Positions 54,560 through 64,000 of a stretch of 64,000 nt of DNA are shown here, piece by piece (position 1 is the stretch's first letter; each line of letters starts with the position of its first letter). Source of the stretch: Schoenobius gigantellus (taxonomy: Eukaryota; Arthropoda; Insecta; Lepidoptera; Crambidae). A program made the translations under genes and the position numbers. The stretch is taken from assembly GCA_963935595.1 (NCBI GenBank), contig OZ012544.1, forward strand, positions 1,681,501-1,745,500, given 5' to 3'. The notes under the pieces are model-generated. The model was not told the DNA's origin. It made no database searches and worked only from the letters and a program-made list of their open reading frames with translations.

Positions 54560-55002
54560 TTGTATTGTATCCCATTTATAAGGTTTACTCGGATCGAATT
54601 GAACGTATTCAAAGGAATTTTACACGTTACCTAGCATATCGTAGTCGAGATTGTCCACGCGGCTCTGATTACGTTTCACGCCTTTCACATTTTAAATTAA
54701 ATTCCCTAAAAAACAGGCGTAAACTTTTGGACCTATTAACCTTACATAAGCTTGTACATGGTAAATTACAATGTCCCGATCTTCTCCAATGGGTTGGCCT
54801 TTCTGTACCCTATCATATCCCTAGGCATCCAATGTCGGACACCTTCAGACTGCCTCATTGCAAAACCAATCTTGGTAAGTGTGCCCCATTATATCGGTGT
54901 ATGCATACATATAACGATTTGGATGACTGCAGTATTGATATCTTTCATCTCTCTGATCCCGCGTTTAAACGGCTGTGTGTAGAAAGAGTGAATTGCCCTT
55001 AA
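54560..55002 (+). pseudogene. Jockey-type LINE ORF2, C-terminal part
   Basis: The frame reads YKVYSDRIERIQRNFTRYLA, SHFKLNSLKNRRKLLDLLTL, HKLVHGKL, then VNCP and a stop at 55002. This is the post-RT C-terminal region of a jockey-superfamily ORF2. The element is 5'-truncated at about 54560, and the Met at 54550 is in flanking DNA or chance. The 3' UTR follows to AATAAATAAAATAATAAATAG near 55196. Confidence 0.8.
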
Positions 55003-55196
55003 CATATATTAAATAAATTGTTTGTAATTATTAGGTTAAAATTTAATTTAGTTTCATCTTAGTAATAGTAAGAAAAAGCTGTATTTACCTGTAAAGACAT
55101 AACATTTAGTTTAAGTTTTATAATGTGTAATACTTACTAATGTGTAATGTTATGTTGTTGGTGAATCTTTTGCAATAAATAAAATAATAAATAGTG
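55003..55196 (+). other. LINE 3' UTR
   Basis: AT-rich non-coding 3' end of the LINE fragment, ending in the AATAAA-rich tail at 55175-55196. Confidence 0.65.
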
Positions 55197-55227
55197 TTGT
55201 GGTATCTCTCAAATGCTAGTACCAACT

Positions 55228-55627
55228 ACGTTGGCAAGCAAATAGACTGCCCAGCTGATGGTAAGTGGCTCTAGTCATCTGATAGTAGGTACATGTGGTT
55301 CCTGAGAGATGCGTAAATGCAAACCCTAAAAGGACCGCAGTGTACCGGAGGGACTCTGTACCAGGGTCGCCTGCTTGTACACCTCCGTCTTACCTATTTA
55401 TGCGGCAAAGCAGCAGTGCTTGCATTGATGTGTTCCGGTTTGAAGGGTAAGATAAGGCACTGAAATTACTGGGTACTGTGACTTTACGTCTTATGTCTCA
55501 AGTTGGCAACGTACACTGTGGTTCTTGTGGGGGTTGCAGTTTTGCTGTGAGTTTCACACGAGCCACATATACTATAGATGACTGTTACCACTTACCATCA
55601 GGTGGGCAGTATGCTTGTTTGCCAACT
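55228..55627 (+). repeat. Dispersed repeat family A, copy 3 (both ends present)
   Basis: The most complete copy. The left end GTTGGCAAGCAAATAGACTG followed by CCCAGCTGATGGTAAGTGG is the inverse (few mismatches) of the right end CCACTTACCATCAGGTGGGC...GTTTGCCAAC (55589-55627), so the family has ~38-bp terminal inverted repeats. Interior as in copies 1 and 2. Confidence 0.8.
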
Positions 55628-55654
55628 AATGCCAACTGTGCTATATAAAGAAAA

Positions 55655-55785
55655 CGTTGCCAACCAATGACATAAGATGTCAAGTCACAGTACCCAGTAA
55701 TTTCACTGCCTGTCTTACCTTTCAAACCGGAACACAGCAACGCAAGCACTGCTGCATGCCGGCAGAATTAGGTAAGTTATAGGTA
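55655..55785 (-). repeat. Dispersed repeat family A, inverted partial copy
   Basis: GTTGCCAACC, CAGTACCCAGTAATTTCACT and CTTTCAAACCGGAACACAGC are reverse complements of the interior of the neighbouring copy, which lies only 30 bp away in the opposite orientation. Confidence 0.75.
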
Positions 55786-56577
55786 ACTGTGCAAATACCA
55801 CTTGTACAGAATTTCTCTTTGTTTCAGTTTACTATAAAATCAATATTTTTCATTACAAAGACGAACCACCATATATATTTTTTTCATTTTGCAATTCCTA
55901 AAATTTCTTCATCAGTGCAGGCATCGAACTAAACTAGAATCTAAATAGAAAACATTTATCCGTATTATAAAACTTTTGGCGATAAATCGTAATCGATTTC
56001 AGTAATATTTGTGTGAATAAAATAACGAGTGAATTAATAGTTATGTGACGTAGACTGAATTCTGAGTAAGCCTAAAAATATCACTTACGAGTATATTCAT
56101 GTGAATAAAAACTCGGATGAATTAAATATGTGAGGCTTTTGAGCATTTTGAGGAAAATGAGCAGACGTTCAAGTCTTAAACTTGTTACTCTCCCCGAGAT
56201 AATTCCAGAAAACGTTTCGCCGGGATGCCAGGCATTCGGATTCCAGGATATCGGCTTCAAAGCACTCGCGCGGCGAATGCAAAAAAATGCCTCGTGCCTA
56301 GCAAACTTTGAACCGGGAGCGGAGAGTATAAGAAGGGAAATTCCAGAGCTTTCCAATGGGGACAAAGAAGAAGGAAACGTGCGAGGAAATTATTGGATGG
56401 AAATGTTTTTGTGTTATTTTTATATGTGGCTTCTGGTCACGTGTCTGTAGATGGGAAAGGAAAGATAACTTTTTTTTCAGGACGATGACTCAGTGTGTAG
56501 AGGTTTTGAATATTTTTGGACGTGTTACCAATACATCACACACGGTCGTATTTGTAGTTTGTTAAAAGATGGATAAT
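55786..56577. other. Gene-free stretch
   Basis: Both strands near 56081-56450 are open for about 100 codons, but neither product shows family features. No gene called. Confidence 0.35.
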
Positions 56578-56589
56578 GTTGTTGATTGT
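56578..56589. repeat. Left TSD of SINE
   Basis: GTTGTTGATTGT is repeated exactly at 56764-56775. Confidence 0.9.
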
Positions 56590-56763
56590 CGTGGTGCCGG
56601 GTTCGATCCTACCAAGTAACCTGCATACATCTGCAGAAAAACTTCAAAGATGTATGTGAAGTCGACCAATCCTCACTGGGCCAGCGTGGTTGACTGAGGC
56701 CTAAACACTTATAGAGTCGGCTCGAGCCCCTCAGTGGGGACGCATATGAGCTGTGATTATGAC
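56590..56763 (+). mobile_element. SINE copy with perfect 12-bp TSD
   Basis: 174 bp, same family as 20261-20553: CGTGGTGCCGGGTTCGATCC (head with B box), CCTGCATACATCTGC, GGGCCAGCGTGGTTGAC, GGGGACGCATATGAGCTG. Part of the tRNA head and body is missing (an internal deletion joins the B-box region to the tail), but the flanking duplication is perfect. Confidence 0.88.
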
Positions 56764-57099
56764 GTTGTTGATTGTACATATAATAACTTTGTGATTTGTT
56801 TAATAATGTAAATTCTTTAATGTATAACTTGTTTGTTGTCCCAAATAAAATTAATAAATAAGTGTAAGTTGTGTTTCGAGGCGTTTGGGAGCCTGATATT
56901 CTGTAAAACAGGTATATTAACGTAACTAGCATAGGCATTACTCTCACACAAAAATTAAAAATAAGAATATAATATTAATAAGCCTCCTATGTTGTTTTTT
57001 GTGATGAGGAAAAAGATGTATTATTATTGTTATAAAACTGAAGTACACGTAGACTTAAGTCACGGGTAACATATAAAATTATGATAGGTAATTGAAAAT

Positions 57100-57520
57100 A
57101 CCGGCCAAGCGCGAGTCGGACTCGCCCATGAAGGGTTCCGTAGGATTTATGACGTATTAAAAAAACTACTTACTAGATCTCGTTTAAACCAATTTTCGGT
57201 GGAAGTTTGCATGGTAATGCACATCATATATTTTTTTTAGTTTTATCATTCTCTTATTTTAGAAGTTACAGGGAGGGACACATTTTACCACTTTGGACGT
57301 GTCTCTCGCGCTAAAATTTATTGCTTTTTTCTATTTTTGTGTGAAAATCTTAATGCGGCTCACAGAATACATGTACTTACCAAGTTTCAACAGTGTAGTT
57401 CTTATAGTTTCGGAGAAAAGTGGCTGTGACATACGGACGGACAGACAGACAGACAGACAGACAAACATGACGAATCTATAAGGGTTCCGTTTTTTGCCAT
57501 TTGGCTACAGAACCCTAAAA
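57100..57520 (+). mobile_element. CGGCCAAG-family repeat, full length
   Basis: It begins CCGGCCAAGCGCGAGTCGGA and GAAGGGTTCCGTAGG, and ends (GACA)n, AGGGTTCCGTTTTTTGCC and GAACCCTAAAAAC. This widespread lepidopteran repeat is non-coding (62 codons open, no family features). The (GACA)n tract at 57438-57463 is internal and often varies between copies. Confidence 0.75.
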
Positions 57521-58284
57521 ACGACCACTTAATACTACATACGTTGAAATAAAAACTGAACAAGGCATAACCCTGGAAGTAAGAGGTCGTAAAACGTCCC
57601 CAGAACTACAAAAAGAAACTATCTGCCGTGAAAAAAATCTTTTTACTTTTAGAAAAGTTTTATCCCAACTACCATGTAGCTGTGCAGCGGAAACGCTTAA
57701 ATTATAATAATGTCCCTGATGTCCCTGAGCGCGATATCTGCAAGAATACTCTCCAAGTCTTAAAAAACCGTAAATAGATGTTTCAAAAACGAAAGCCACC
57801 GTGCCCGTCACAAAAGCACACACTTTCGTTGCGTTGTACAACTTTGACCTCAAAACGTTGGTTACGGCCTCAGAGAGTAAGTCCAAAGCAATAGCTCAGT
57901 TCGCCCGTTTAGGAATTCATTCCGGCGAGTTCTCCGCGTAAAATTATTCAATGTTTCCGTGCGAAATGCCTCCGCGTCCCGTGCTGCGGGTAAATGTATG
58001 CATCACTGAATTATGGTGACTAGCAGAGCCAAAGAGCCAATAAAACAAGCCAGAGCAAAAGTGATACGTCGGGTTCGACCAATCAGAAATCTCCATTATC
58101 ACGCCACGAAACATTTGAAAGATTCGTGATAATTTTAATTTCAAGTTGGTTTCTATTTGTTTTTTTTCAGGATTTCTAGGATTTGTTGATTGTAAATTTA
58201 AATAATTTAGGAGTGTAATTGGCGCATTTGTGACAAGTTTATATTGAAAATTGTGTTGACTTGAGTTGGACATAATACTCATAT
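57521..58284. other. Gene-free stretch
   Basis: Open frames of about 120 codons on the minus strand (57515-57886, 57944-58312) lack recognisable features. I do not call genes. Confidence 0.35.
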
Positions 58285-58640
58285 GTCTTCCCAGCTGCCG
58301 TCCAGTTGACATTTGATGCAGTTCGTCCGGTGTTGAAGGAGTCAGTTGACATGAAATGAAATGAAAATACTTTATTTTCGAAAATATGAAGCAAGTAGCT
58401 GAATTGTCTAAATTAATTCAGTGAATCTGCCATAAGTTGGGCGTTGGTATGGTAGCATCTCAGACCGGTCATGGGGTCCGTACCGTAAATGGGGACCGGA
58501 CCGGACATGATGTCTTCGGCCACTACCTGCACAAGGTGGCTCCTTCGAGCACACATTATTGGAGGGCTCGGCCTGGCGTTGAGCGGTGGTGACCCCTCTG
58601 TCAGTCATCGAAATGCTACGGCTCCCCTGCGTCCTTGCGT
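58285..58640 (+). pseudogene. Old R1-clade ORF2 remnant
   Basis: Short blocks match the R1 C-terminal region at 14690-15010 despite many changes: GCAGTTCGTCCGGTGTTGAA, ACCGGACATGATGTCTTCGG, CACTACCTGCACAAGGT, and GGTGGTGACCCCTC. A ~110-bp unrelated AT-rich segment interrupts it near 58345-58440. Much more diverged than the copies at 14421 and 58850. Confidence 0.7.
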
Positions 58641-59471
58641 GTCATCATACGGGATAATTTTGACACTACACAGATATGGCCCACAGCGTAACGTGTTAAC
58701 TTCCGAGCGGCATTGTTAGTGGCGTTAGACGTTAATAGTTTTTGTATCGAACTCCGCAGATGTGGTCACCGCGTTTAGCCGTAAGTAATGTTAGACGCAG
58801 GCGTTAACACTAACATTTACGCAGGAGGAGCCCTAGTATATGAAAGATGCTAGGAGTCTCCCCGTCTAGCCCGGTGCGAGCCGCCGTCGAGTGCGCACGC
58901 GTTCACGTGAGCTCCGCGTGATCGTGTTGTTATTGTTGTTCGGTCAGTGTGCCATCTTATATTTTGCTGTTTGTTTTACACAAATACGTATTCCTACACC
59001 TATCCGTTATCCGGGTCAGGCTATTAAAATCGCGAAAGTGACGCTAGATAAGTGGTTGTGGTTTTGTTGTTGCGACTTGCAAAAAAAACCTGTGGCGTAG
59101 CTGTTTGACATCGACGCTGTTGTTTTTCATTCATCCGACATCTCGCCAACCCGGCGTTGCTGCGTCGAGGTTCCTGAGCTGTACGAAGATTGGATCGACG
59201 AGGAGTAATTAAAGACGAGTTAAGTGCGTGATAGTTATAAGTTAGAAATAAGTTATTGACTTTATTAGTGCTAAGTTATGAACTTTAAGTACCTAGTAGT
59301 TTAATATTCATATTAAGTTTTTGTTTTTCTCTGTTCATTATTATTGTTTTTTTTTTCCGTTGTTGTGTTGTGTTGTGTTCCGTTGGGTAGAAGACAGTTT
59401 TAATTCTGCTTTCTCCAATGGAATCTGTGGTGGGTAGGGTCCACAATTGGAGCATGTTCGAATAGGACAAT

Positions 59472-61731
59472 ATGTCTGAGACGGACGGTGCTGATGAGGG
59501 AGGGCCTGTAAAGGCTACCCTTAAGGTCTCAGCGAAGCCCATGAGGGAAAAAAAGCCGTTCGCCGGTCATCGACGACTGTTCAACAAAAGCTGGTCAGGG
59601 GGTAGTGTCCCCTGTTTTGTCACCGGCGAGCGCCGGAGAGGTAGTGCTCCGTCGTAGCTCTCGTGTGCGGGTGAATAAGCCTGCTTACAGGGAAATTTCT
59701 AGCGGGACGAAACCAGCACCGAGAAAGAGGTCGGTTTTGGGACGTTTTTTCCAGGACCCGCTAGTAACGGACCTGGAAACCGAAGGGGAGGAGGTAACGG
59801 CGCCGTATGCCCCGAAAGTCCCTCGTTCACGAAGGCGTAGGGGAGGTCTAACGCACAGCGTCGGGCTCTCGCAAGCCAGGCGGGAGCTACAGCAGCCTGA
59901 GGAGGACACCGAAATGGAGTCGGAGTTTGAGGTAGAGTTGGCGGAGGTGGCGGCCTCCTCCAAAAAGGGGAAGGGCAAGGGCAAGGGGAAGCGCTCCCCT
60001 GAGCCCACTGCCGAGCTGCTATGCGGCAGAGCTGAGGCGAGCGCAAAGGCGCTGGAGGAGGTAACACGCAAGTCCCGTAATCTTAAGGGAAATTGCGTAA
60101 AGGAGATTAGGGAGGCCTCCGACTCCCTAGTGGATATTGTCCGCACGTTGGCGACAAGGAATACCTCGGAGGAGGTACGTCGGCTTAAAACCGACAACAA
60201 ACGCCTCCGGGGTCAACTTGACGCCATCATGGGGGAGCTGAAGGCCCTGCGTCGGGCTTACTCGGAACAGGGGGAAGAACGCCGTCGAGTTGTAGTGACC
60301 CCCCCACCCGAAATCGCGAAAGTCGTCGAGTTGGAGGTAGTGGACTCCGAAAATGATTTGGAGGAGCTACCAGAGGCACAGCTCCCGACCGCCCAGCCAG
60401 CGAAGACAGCTCCCGCTGAAGCACTCTCAAGAGCGGAGTTCTTAGAGAGTATGGAGTTCCTCCAGCGGGAACTAATGGCCCAGGTGGGCTTTATGGTCTC
60501 GGCCCGCCTCGAGGGCCTTGAGGTAGATGGGCGGCTCATGCCGGCCCAGGTTAGAAGGCCACCTTTAGCGGCAGACAGTGCCAGTCGGCCACAGCCACAG
60601 CCGCAGCCGCAGCTGCGGCCTCAACCGCAGGGGACACTGTCGGGTAATACTACTCTTGCCCCACCGGCAAATATGCCGAAAGAGGCAAGGGTGGTGAAAA
60701 TGAGGGCTAAGCCCTCTACATCAGCAGCAGCCCCCTCTACATTGGCGCCGGCTCCCTCTCCATCAGAGGCTGCGGTACCGGCCGAAAATTCGTGGTCAGT
60801 GGTTGTGCGGCGTAGCCGCAAGAAGCCGACCACAGACATGGTGCCGCCCAAGAAGACCGGAGCCCCCGGAAACCAGGGGAGCGCCATGGCACAGAAGGCA
60901 CCGAAGCTGCCTAAGGCGCCGCGATCTCTTGCGGTGGTGTTGGCCCTCAAGCCAGAGGCAGTGGCGAAAGGCCAAAAACTCTGTCAGCCTCAGCGCCCTA
61001 GGCATAGGGCCTGCCAAATTCCGGACGGGGATTACCGGAGCTCGAATAATCGAACTCCCAAAGGAGACATCTCCGTCTCAGGCCGATTCGCTGGCGGAGA
61101 AGCTGGGAGAAGCCCTAGGGGATGCGGCGAAGGTGACGCGTCCTGTGAAAACGGCGGATATCCTGGTCGTCGGTTTAGACGATTCGGTAAACGCCGAAGA
61201 GCTGGGGCAGATCCTGGCGCGGGCTGGTTCGTGCCCGGCCCACCATATCAAGGTGGGCCGAGTGCACACGGGTATTCGGGGTATCGGGGCGGCCTTCGCC
61301 TCCCCGTCGAAGCGGCGAGACGCCTGGCTGACGCCGGGCGCATAGAGGTTGGATGGAGTTCTGCCTCCATCCAAATTCTGGAGCAGAAGCCCATGAGGTG
61401 CTTCAGGTGTATGGGCATGGCCATCCAATCCAGCGGTGCCCCTCCGCCAAAGACCGCAGTGGACTGTATTTCCGTTGCGGGTCGGAGGGCCACAAAGCGG
61501 TGGACTGCGCAGCGGCGCTAAACTGCGCCGTCTGTGCAGACGCTAAGAAGCCGACGAGTCATCGCATGGGGGGGGATTAATTGTAACCCCCTGCCGGTCA
61601 GGGGCCGTTTGGCCCCGATAAAACTAAACATGGCCCCGAGAACCCCGGTACCACCGGCACTCCTGGCACCACAGGCAGCACCGGCCGCAGCTGTGGCCCA
61701 GGAGGAGCCCATGGAAACCATCAATGTTTAG
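59472..61731 (+). pseudogene. R1 ORF1 (Gag-like), several frameshifts
   Basis: Begins MSETDGADEGGPVKATLKVS at 59472. Homology then changes frame near 59600, 60975, 61290, 61405 and at a G8 run (61567-61574), and ends with METINV and TAG at 61729-61731. Contents in order: basic N-terminus, a possible coiled coil (VRRLKTDNKRLRGQLDAIMG), a Pro/Gln-rich linker, the RNA-binding domain (ILVVGLDDSVNAEEL), and C-terminal zinc knuckles split between frames (CFRC..., YFRCGSEGHKAVDC, CAVCADAKKPTSH). The largest single open frame (59605-61521) starts at GTG and is not the true start. Gag of this type binds element RNA and brings it to the nucleus. The end overlaps the ORF2 ATG. Confidence 0.82.
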
Positions 61732-62455
61732 TGGTCCCATAAAGCTCCTCCAGGCAAATATTAACCACTGTGCCGCGGCACAGGACCTCTTGTGTCAAAC
61801 CGCGGCGCAGTGGGGTGTGGGTTTGGCGATTGTGTCGGAACCATATTACGTTCCGCCGCAGTCGCCTAACTGGTTAGTGGCGGCGGATGGCTCCGCCGCC
61901 GTAATGCGGGTGGCGCGTGGCACAGCCCCCTCTCTCATTTTAAGAGAGAGGGGTACTGGCTACGTGGCCGCCATATGGGGGGGAATATTGGTCGTGTCGA
62001 CCTACTTCTCTCCCAATCGCAGCCGGGCGGACTTCACAGTCTCTTCACAGGTCGTTCGAAGAGCGACCCCATTGCTGGTGCTAGTTGCGGGGGACTTCAA
62101 CGCGTGGTCTACCGCGTGGGGGTCCTCCCGCACCAATGCGAGGGGTGGAGATCTGGAGTCCTGGGTTCTGTCCCTGGGACTCCAGATTTTGAATAAGGGC
62201 TTCACCCCTACCTGCGTCCGAGTGCAAGGCACGTCTGTGGTGGACGTGACCTTCACTACCCCCTCCCTCGCTCGTCGGATCAACGACTGGCGAGTGGAGG
62301 AAGATGTGGAGACTCTATCGGACCACCTGTATGTCCGATATGAGGTCTCCACGGCATCCCGAGGGGCCCCGAACCGCAGGGGCTTTGCGGTGAGCGCTTT
62401 CCCGCGATGGGCGCTCACCAAGCTCCGCCCGGACGTGGCGGAGGAGGCGGCGATG
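61724..62455 (+). pseudogene. R1 ORF2, endonuclease domain (intact frame)
   Basis: ORF2 ATG at 61724 overlaps the end of ORF1 (ATGTTTAG). The APE-like endonuclease is complete by motif: LLQANINH, the metal-binding Glu in VSEPYY (residue 39), GDFNAWSTAWGS (123-134), VVDVTF (172-177) and the catalytic SDH (199-201). In R1-clade elements this domain makes the target-site nick that primes reverse transcription. The reading frame is lost near 62455, where the protein homology continues in another frame (TQEIADLRTTSMRARRAYLR). The domain itself may still fold, but the polyprotein does not continue to RT. Confidence 0.87.
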
Positions 62456-64000
62456 GTGCGGGGATGTCGACGGCATGGCGGATCTCTTCGCAGACGACAT
62501 GAAGGTCGTCGAATGCCAAGCCGCCATGCCAAGGGCGCAGGCCTGCCCCGAAAGGGGGCAGGTGTACTGGTGGACGCAAGAGATTGCGGACTTGCGTACC
62601 ACCAGCATGAGGGCCAGGCGCGCCTACTTGCGGTATCGTAGGCGCGGGAAAACTACACCCGACGAGGAAGCTGAGCTTCGTCGGGTGTATGTGGCAGCCA
62701 AGAAGGCCTTGCGGAATCAAATCTGCAGGGCCAAGGAGGAGTCCAGGGAGTCGTTTATACGACTCCTGGACGACGATCCGTGGGGGCGTCCGTACCGGGT
62801 GGTGAGGGTGAAATTTAAAGCTTCTGCTCCCCCTACATCCGCTATGGATAGAGGGCTGCTGGACCGGGTACTGGGGACTCTATTCCTCGATCCTGGTCCA
62901 TTCCAGCCCCTCAGAATCGTACTCCTCCGATGGAGGTGGCTGCTGCGATCCCTCCCATGTCGAACGTGGAATTCGACACGGTGAGGGACCGGTTCCGGCG
63001 CAAAAACAAGGCGCCGGGACCGGATGGGTGATCCTGGCAGGGTTCTGGCCCTCGCCCTAGGACACCTCGAGGAGCGGTTCCGGGCGGCAGGGGTACAACT
63101 GGGTCCTGCGAGGCGATCTCCTTCCACGAATGGAGGTCGTCTGCTTCGCCGACGACACGCTTGTCGCGGCGAGAGCAAAAACGGGGGAGGAGGCGGCCCA
63201 CCTTGCGTCGGTCGGCGCTTCACTTTTCGTTCGACGCATCCGCCTCCTAGGCCTGGACGCCCCCCTTGATAAAACGAGGGCAATGATGTTCCACGCCTCT
63301 CGTCGCAGGATCCCACTGGGGCTCCGAGTCCGAGTGGAGGGGGTCCGCATACCGGTCGAGGCACACCTTAAGTACCTCGGCCTGGTTTTGGATCCCCGAT
63401 GGAGCTTTGAGGAGCACTTCAAGCTCCTCACTCCACGGCTATGTGCCGCCGCAGCCGCACTCGGACGGGTCCTCCCTAATGTAGGAGGGCCAGGATCGGC
63501 GTGCCGTCGACTGTATCACGGGGTGATAAGGTCGATGGCACTCTACGGAGCCCCGGTATGGGCGGAGTGCCTCTCCCCCCGAACGGTGGCCCTCTTGCGA
63601 CGGCCGCAGAGAGTCATAGCAACCCGGGCCGTGCGAGCTTATCGCACGGTCAGCCATGGCGCAGCCTGCGTTCTTGCGGGCCAAACGCCGTGGGATGTCG
63701 ATGCACGCGTACATGCAGAGATGTATCGACATTGGGTTGCCGCTAGAGAACGGGGAGGACGATCCGCTCCCGAGGAAGTGGAGCGGGTTCGTACCCAAGC
63801 GCAGAGGGAGGCTCTGCGTCAATGGGGTGAGGCACTCGCCTTCCCAGCTGCCGGCCACCGGACGATCGAAGTGATACGTCCGGTGTTGGAGGGGTGGGTA
63901 GGGCGCCGGCAGGGCAGTCTCTCGTTCCGCATGTTGCAGGTATTGACCGGACATGGTTGTTTCGGTCACTACCTGCATCGGGTCGCGCGTCGGGAGGAAA
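62456..64000 (+). pseudogene. R1 ORF2, linker, deleted RT and C-terminal part
   Basis: Past the frameshift, the linker (VYWWTQEIADLR, FIRLLDDDPWGRPY) reaches RT block 1 (RKNKAPGPDG, near 63010). After a short remnant (RVLALALGHLEERFRA) it jumps to VVCFADDTLVAARAK near 63140. RT blocks between these, normally about 200 residues, are missing, so the palm has only its FADD box. From there one frame runs to the window end: HLKYLGLVLDPRWSFEEHF, LYHGVIRSMALYGAPVW, and the region shared with 14424-15000. At least two more frame changes occur, near 62885 and 63028. Not functional. Confidence 0.85.

Larger units (their letters stand above)
58850..64000 (+). mobile_element. Long R1-clade LINE, degenerate, truncated by window end
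   Basis: The element has a GC-rich 5' UTR (about 58850-59471), gag-like ORF1, and ORF2 with endonuclease, remnant RT and C-terminal domain, in R1-clade order. The 3' end lies beyond the window. Several frameshifts and an RT-core deletion make it non-autonomous. Nothing in the upstream flank looks like 28S rDNA, the usual R1 target, or telomeric TTAGG repeats (the TRAS/SART target). Confidence 0.87.

Noticed and set aside
56081..56450. Open frames of about 100 codons on both strands
   Set aside because: No family features; lies in otherwise repeat-rich non-coding DNA.
57515..58312. Two minus-strand frames of about 120 codons
   Set aside because: No motif, signal peptide or membrane pattern convincing enough; probably chance.
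59685..60539. Minus-strand Ser/Pro-rich frames up to 171 codons
   Set aside because: Antisense shadows of the GC-rich R1 gag.

Overview
This window is insect nuclear DNA, almost certainly lepidopteran (moth or butterfly). It is AT-rich, with GC-rich islands only where retrotransposon genes sit. It is dense in repeats known to me from Lepidoptera: tRNA-headed SINEs, Helitron-like elements ending in CTAGT, R1-clade and CR1/jockey-type LINEs, and TIR elements of the CGGCCAAG and CCATCAGGTGGGC types. I recognise no ordinary host protein gene, rRNA gene or functional tRNA gene. Every long reading frame I could name belongs to a mobile element, and nearly all are truncated, frameshifted or interrupted.

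1-11 kb: a PIF/Harbinger remnant (423-1189); a dispersed TIR repeat and a SINE head; a Helitron-like element (3729-6185) built around about 15 tandem copies of a ~120-bp unit; then a minus-strand CR1/jockey-type LINE whose ORF1 (9557-10441), endonuclease start (9223-9507) and RT tail (7613-8515) are separated by a plus-strand SINE tail and an R1 3' end. 11-28 kb: no genes. It holds fold-back elements (12298-12590, 15929-16840, 21742-22197), a MITE (19463-19849), SINEs with target duplications, a 251-bp tandem repeat, and two 5'-truncated R1 insertions with target duplications (14421-15369, 26174-26389). 28-32.5 kb: a second, opposite-strand copy of the Helitron-like element with about 19 monomers and a 474-bp higher-order duplication.

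32.7-39.5 kb is the most informative region. A TA-flanked Tc1/IS630-type DNA transposon (32689-39510) has its transposase gene split twice: by a 3.57-kb Mutator-like (MULE) transposon with long TIRs and an 8-9 bp target duplication, and by a 1.49-kb unidentified insertion with a 5-bp duplication. The MULE carries further repeats. 39.9-47.5 kb: a complete Ty3/gypsy LTR retrotransposon on the minus strand with two 1195-bp LTRs (about 99.6% identical) and a CTGG target duplication. It has gag, protease, RT/RNase H and integrase, a textbook -1 slippery site between gag and pol, and three lesions in pol.

47.5-58.8 kb: MITEs, one nested in another; an inverted duplication at the 5' end of a short LINE insertion; a 229-bp hairpin element; Helitron-like ends; LINE C-terminal fragments; and a SINE with a perfect 12-bp target duplication. 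58.8-64 kb: a long but degenerate R1-clade LINE with gag, endonuclease and an RT that has lost its core, running off the window end. The window is best read as layered transposon debris, in which target duplications and interrupted reading frames give a relative order of insertion.
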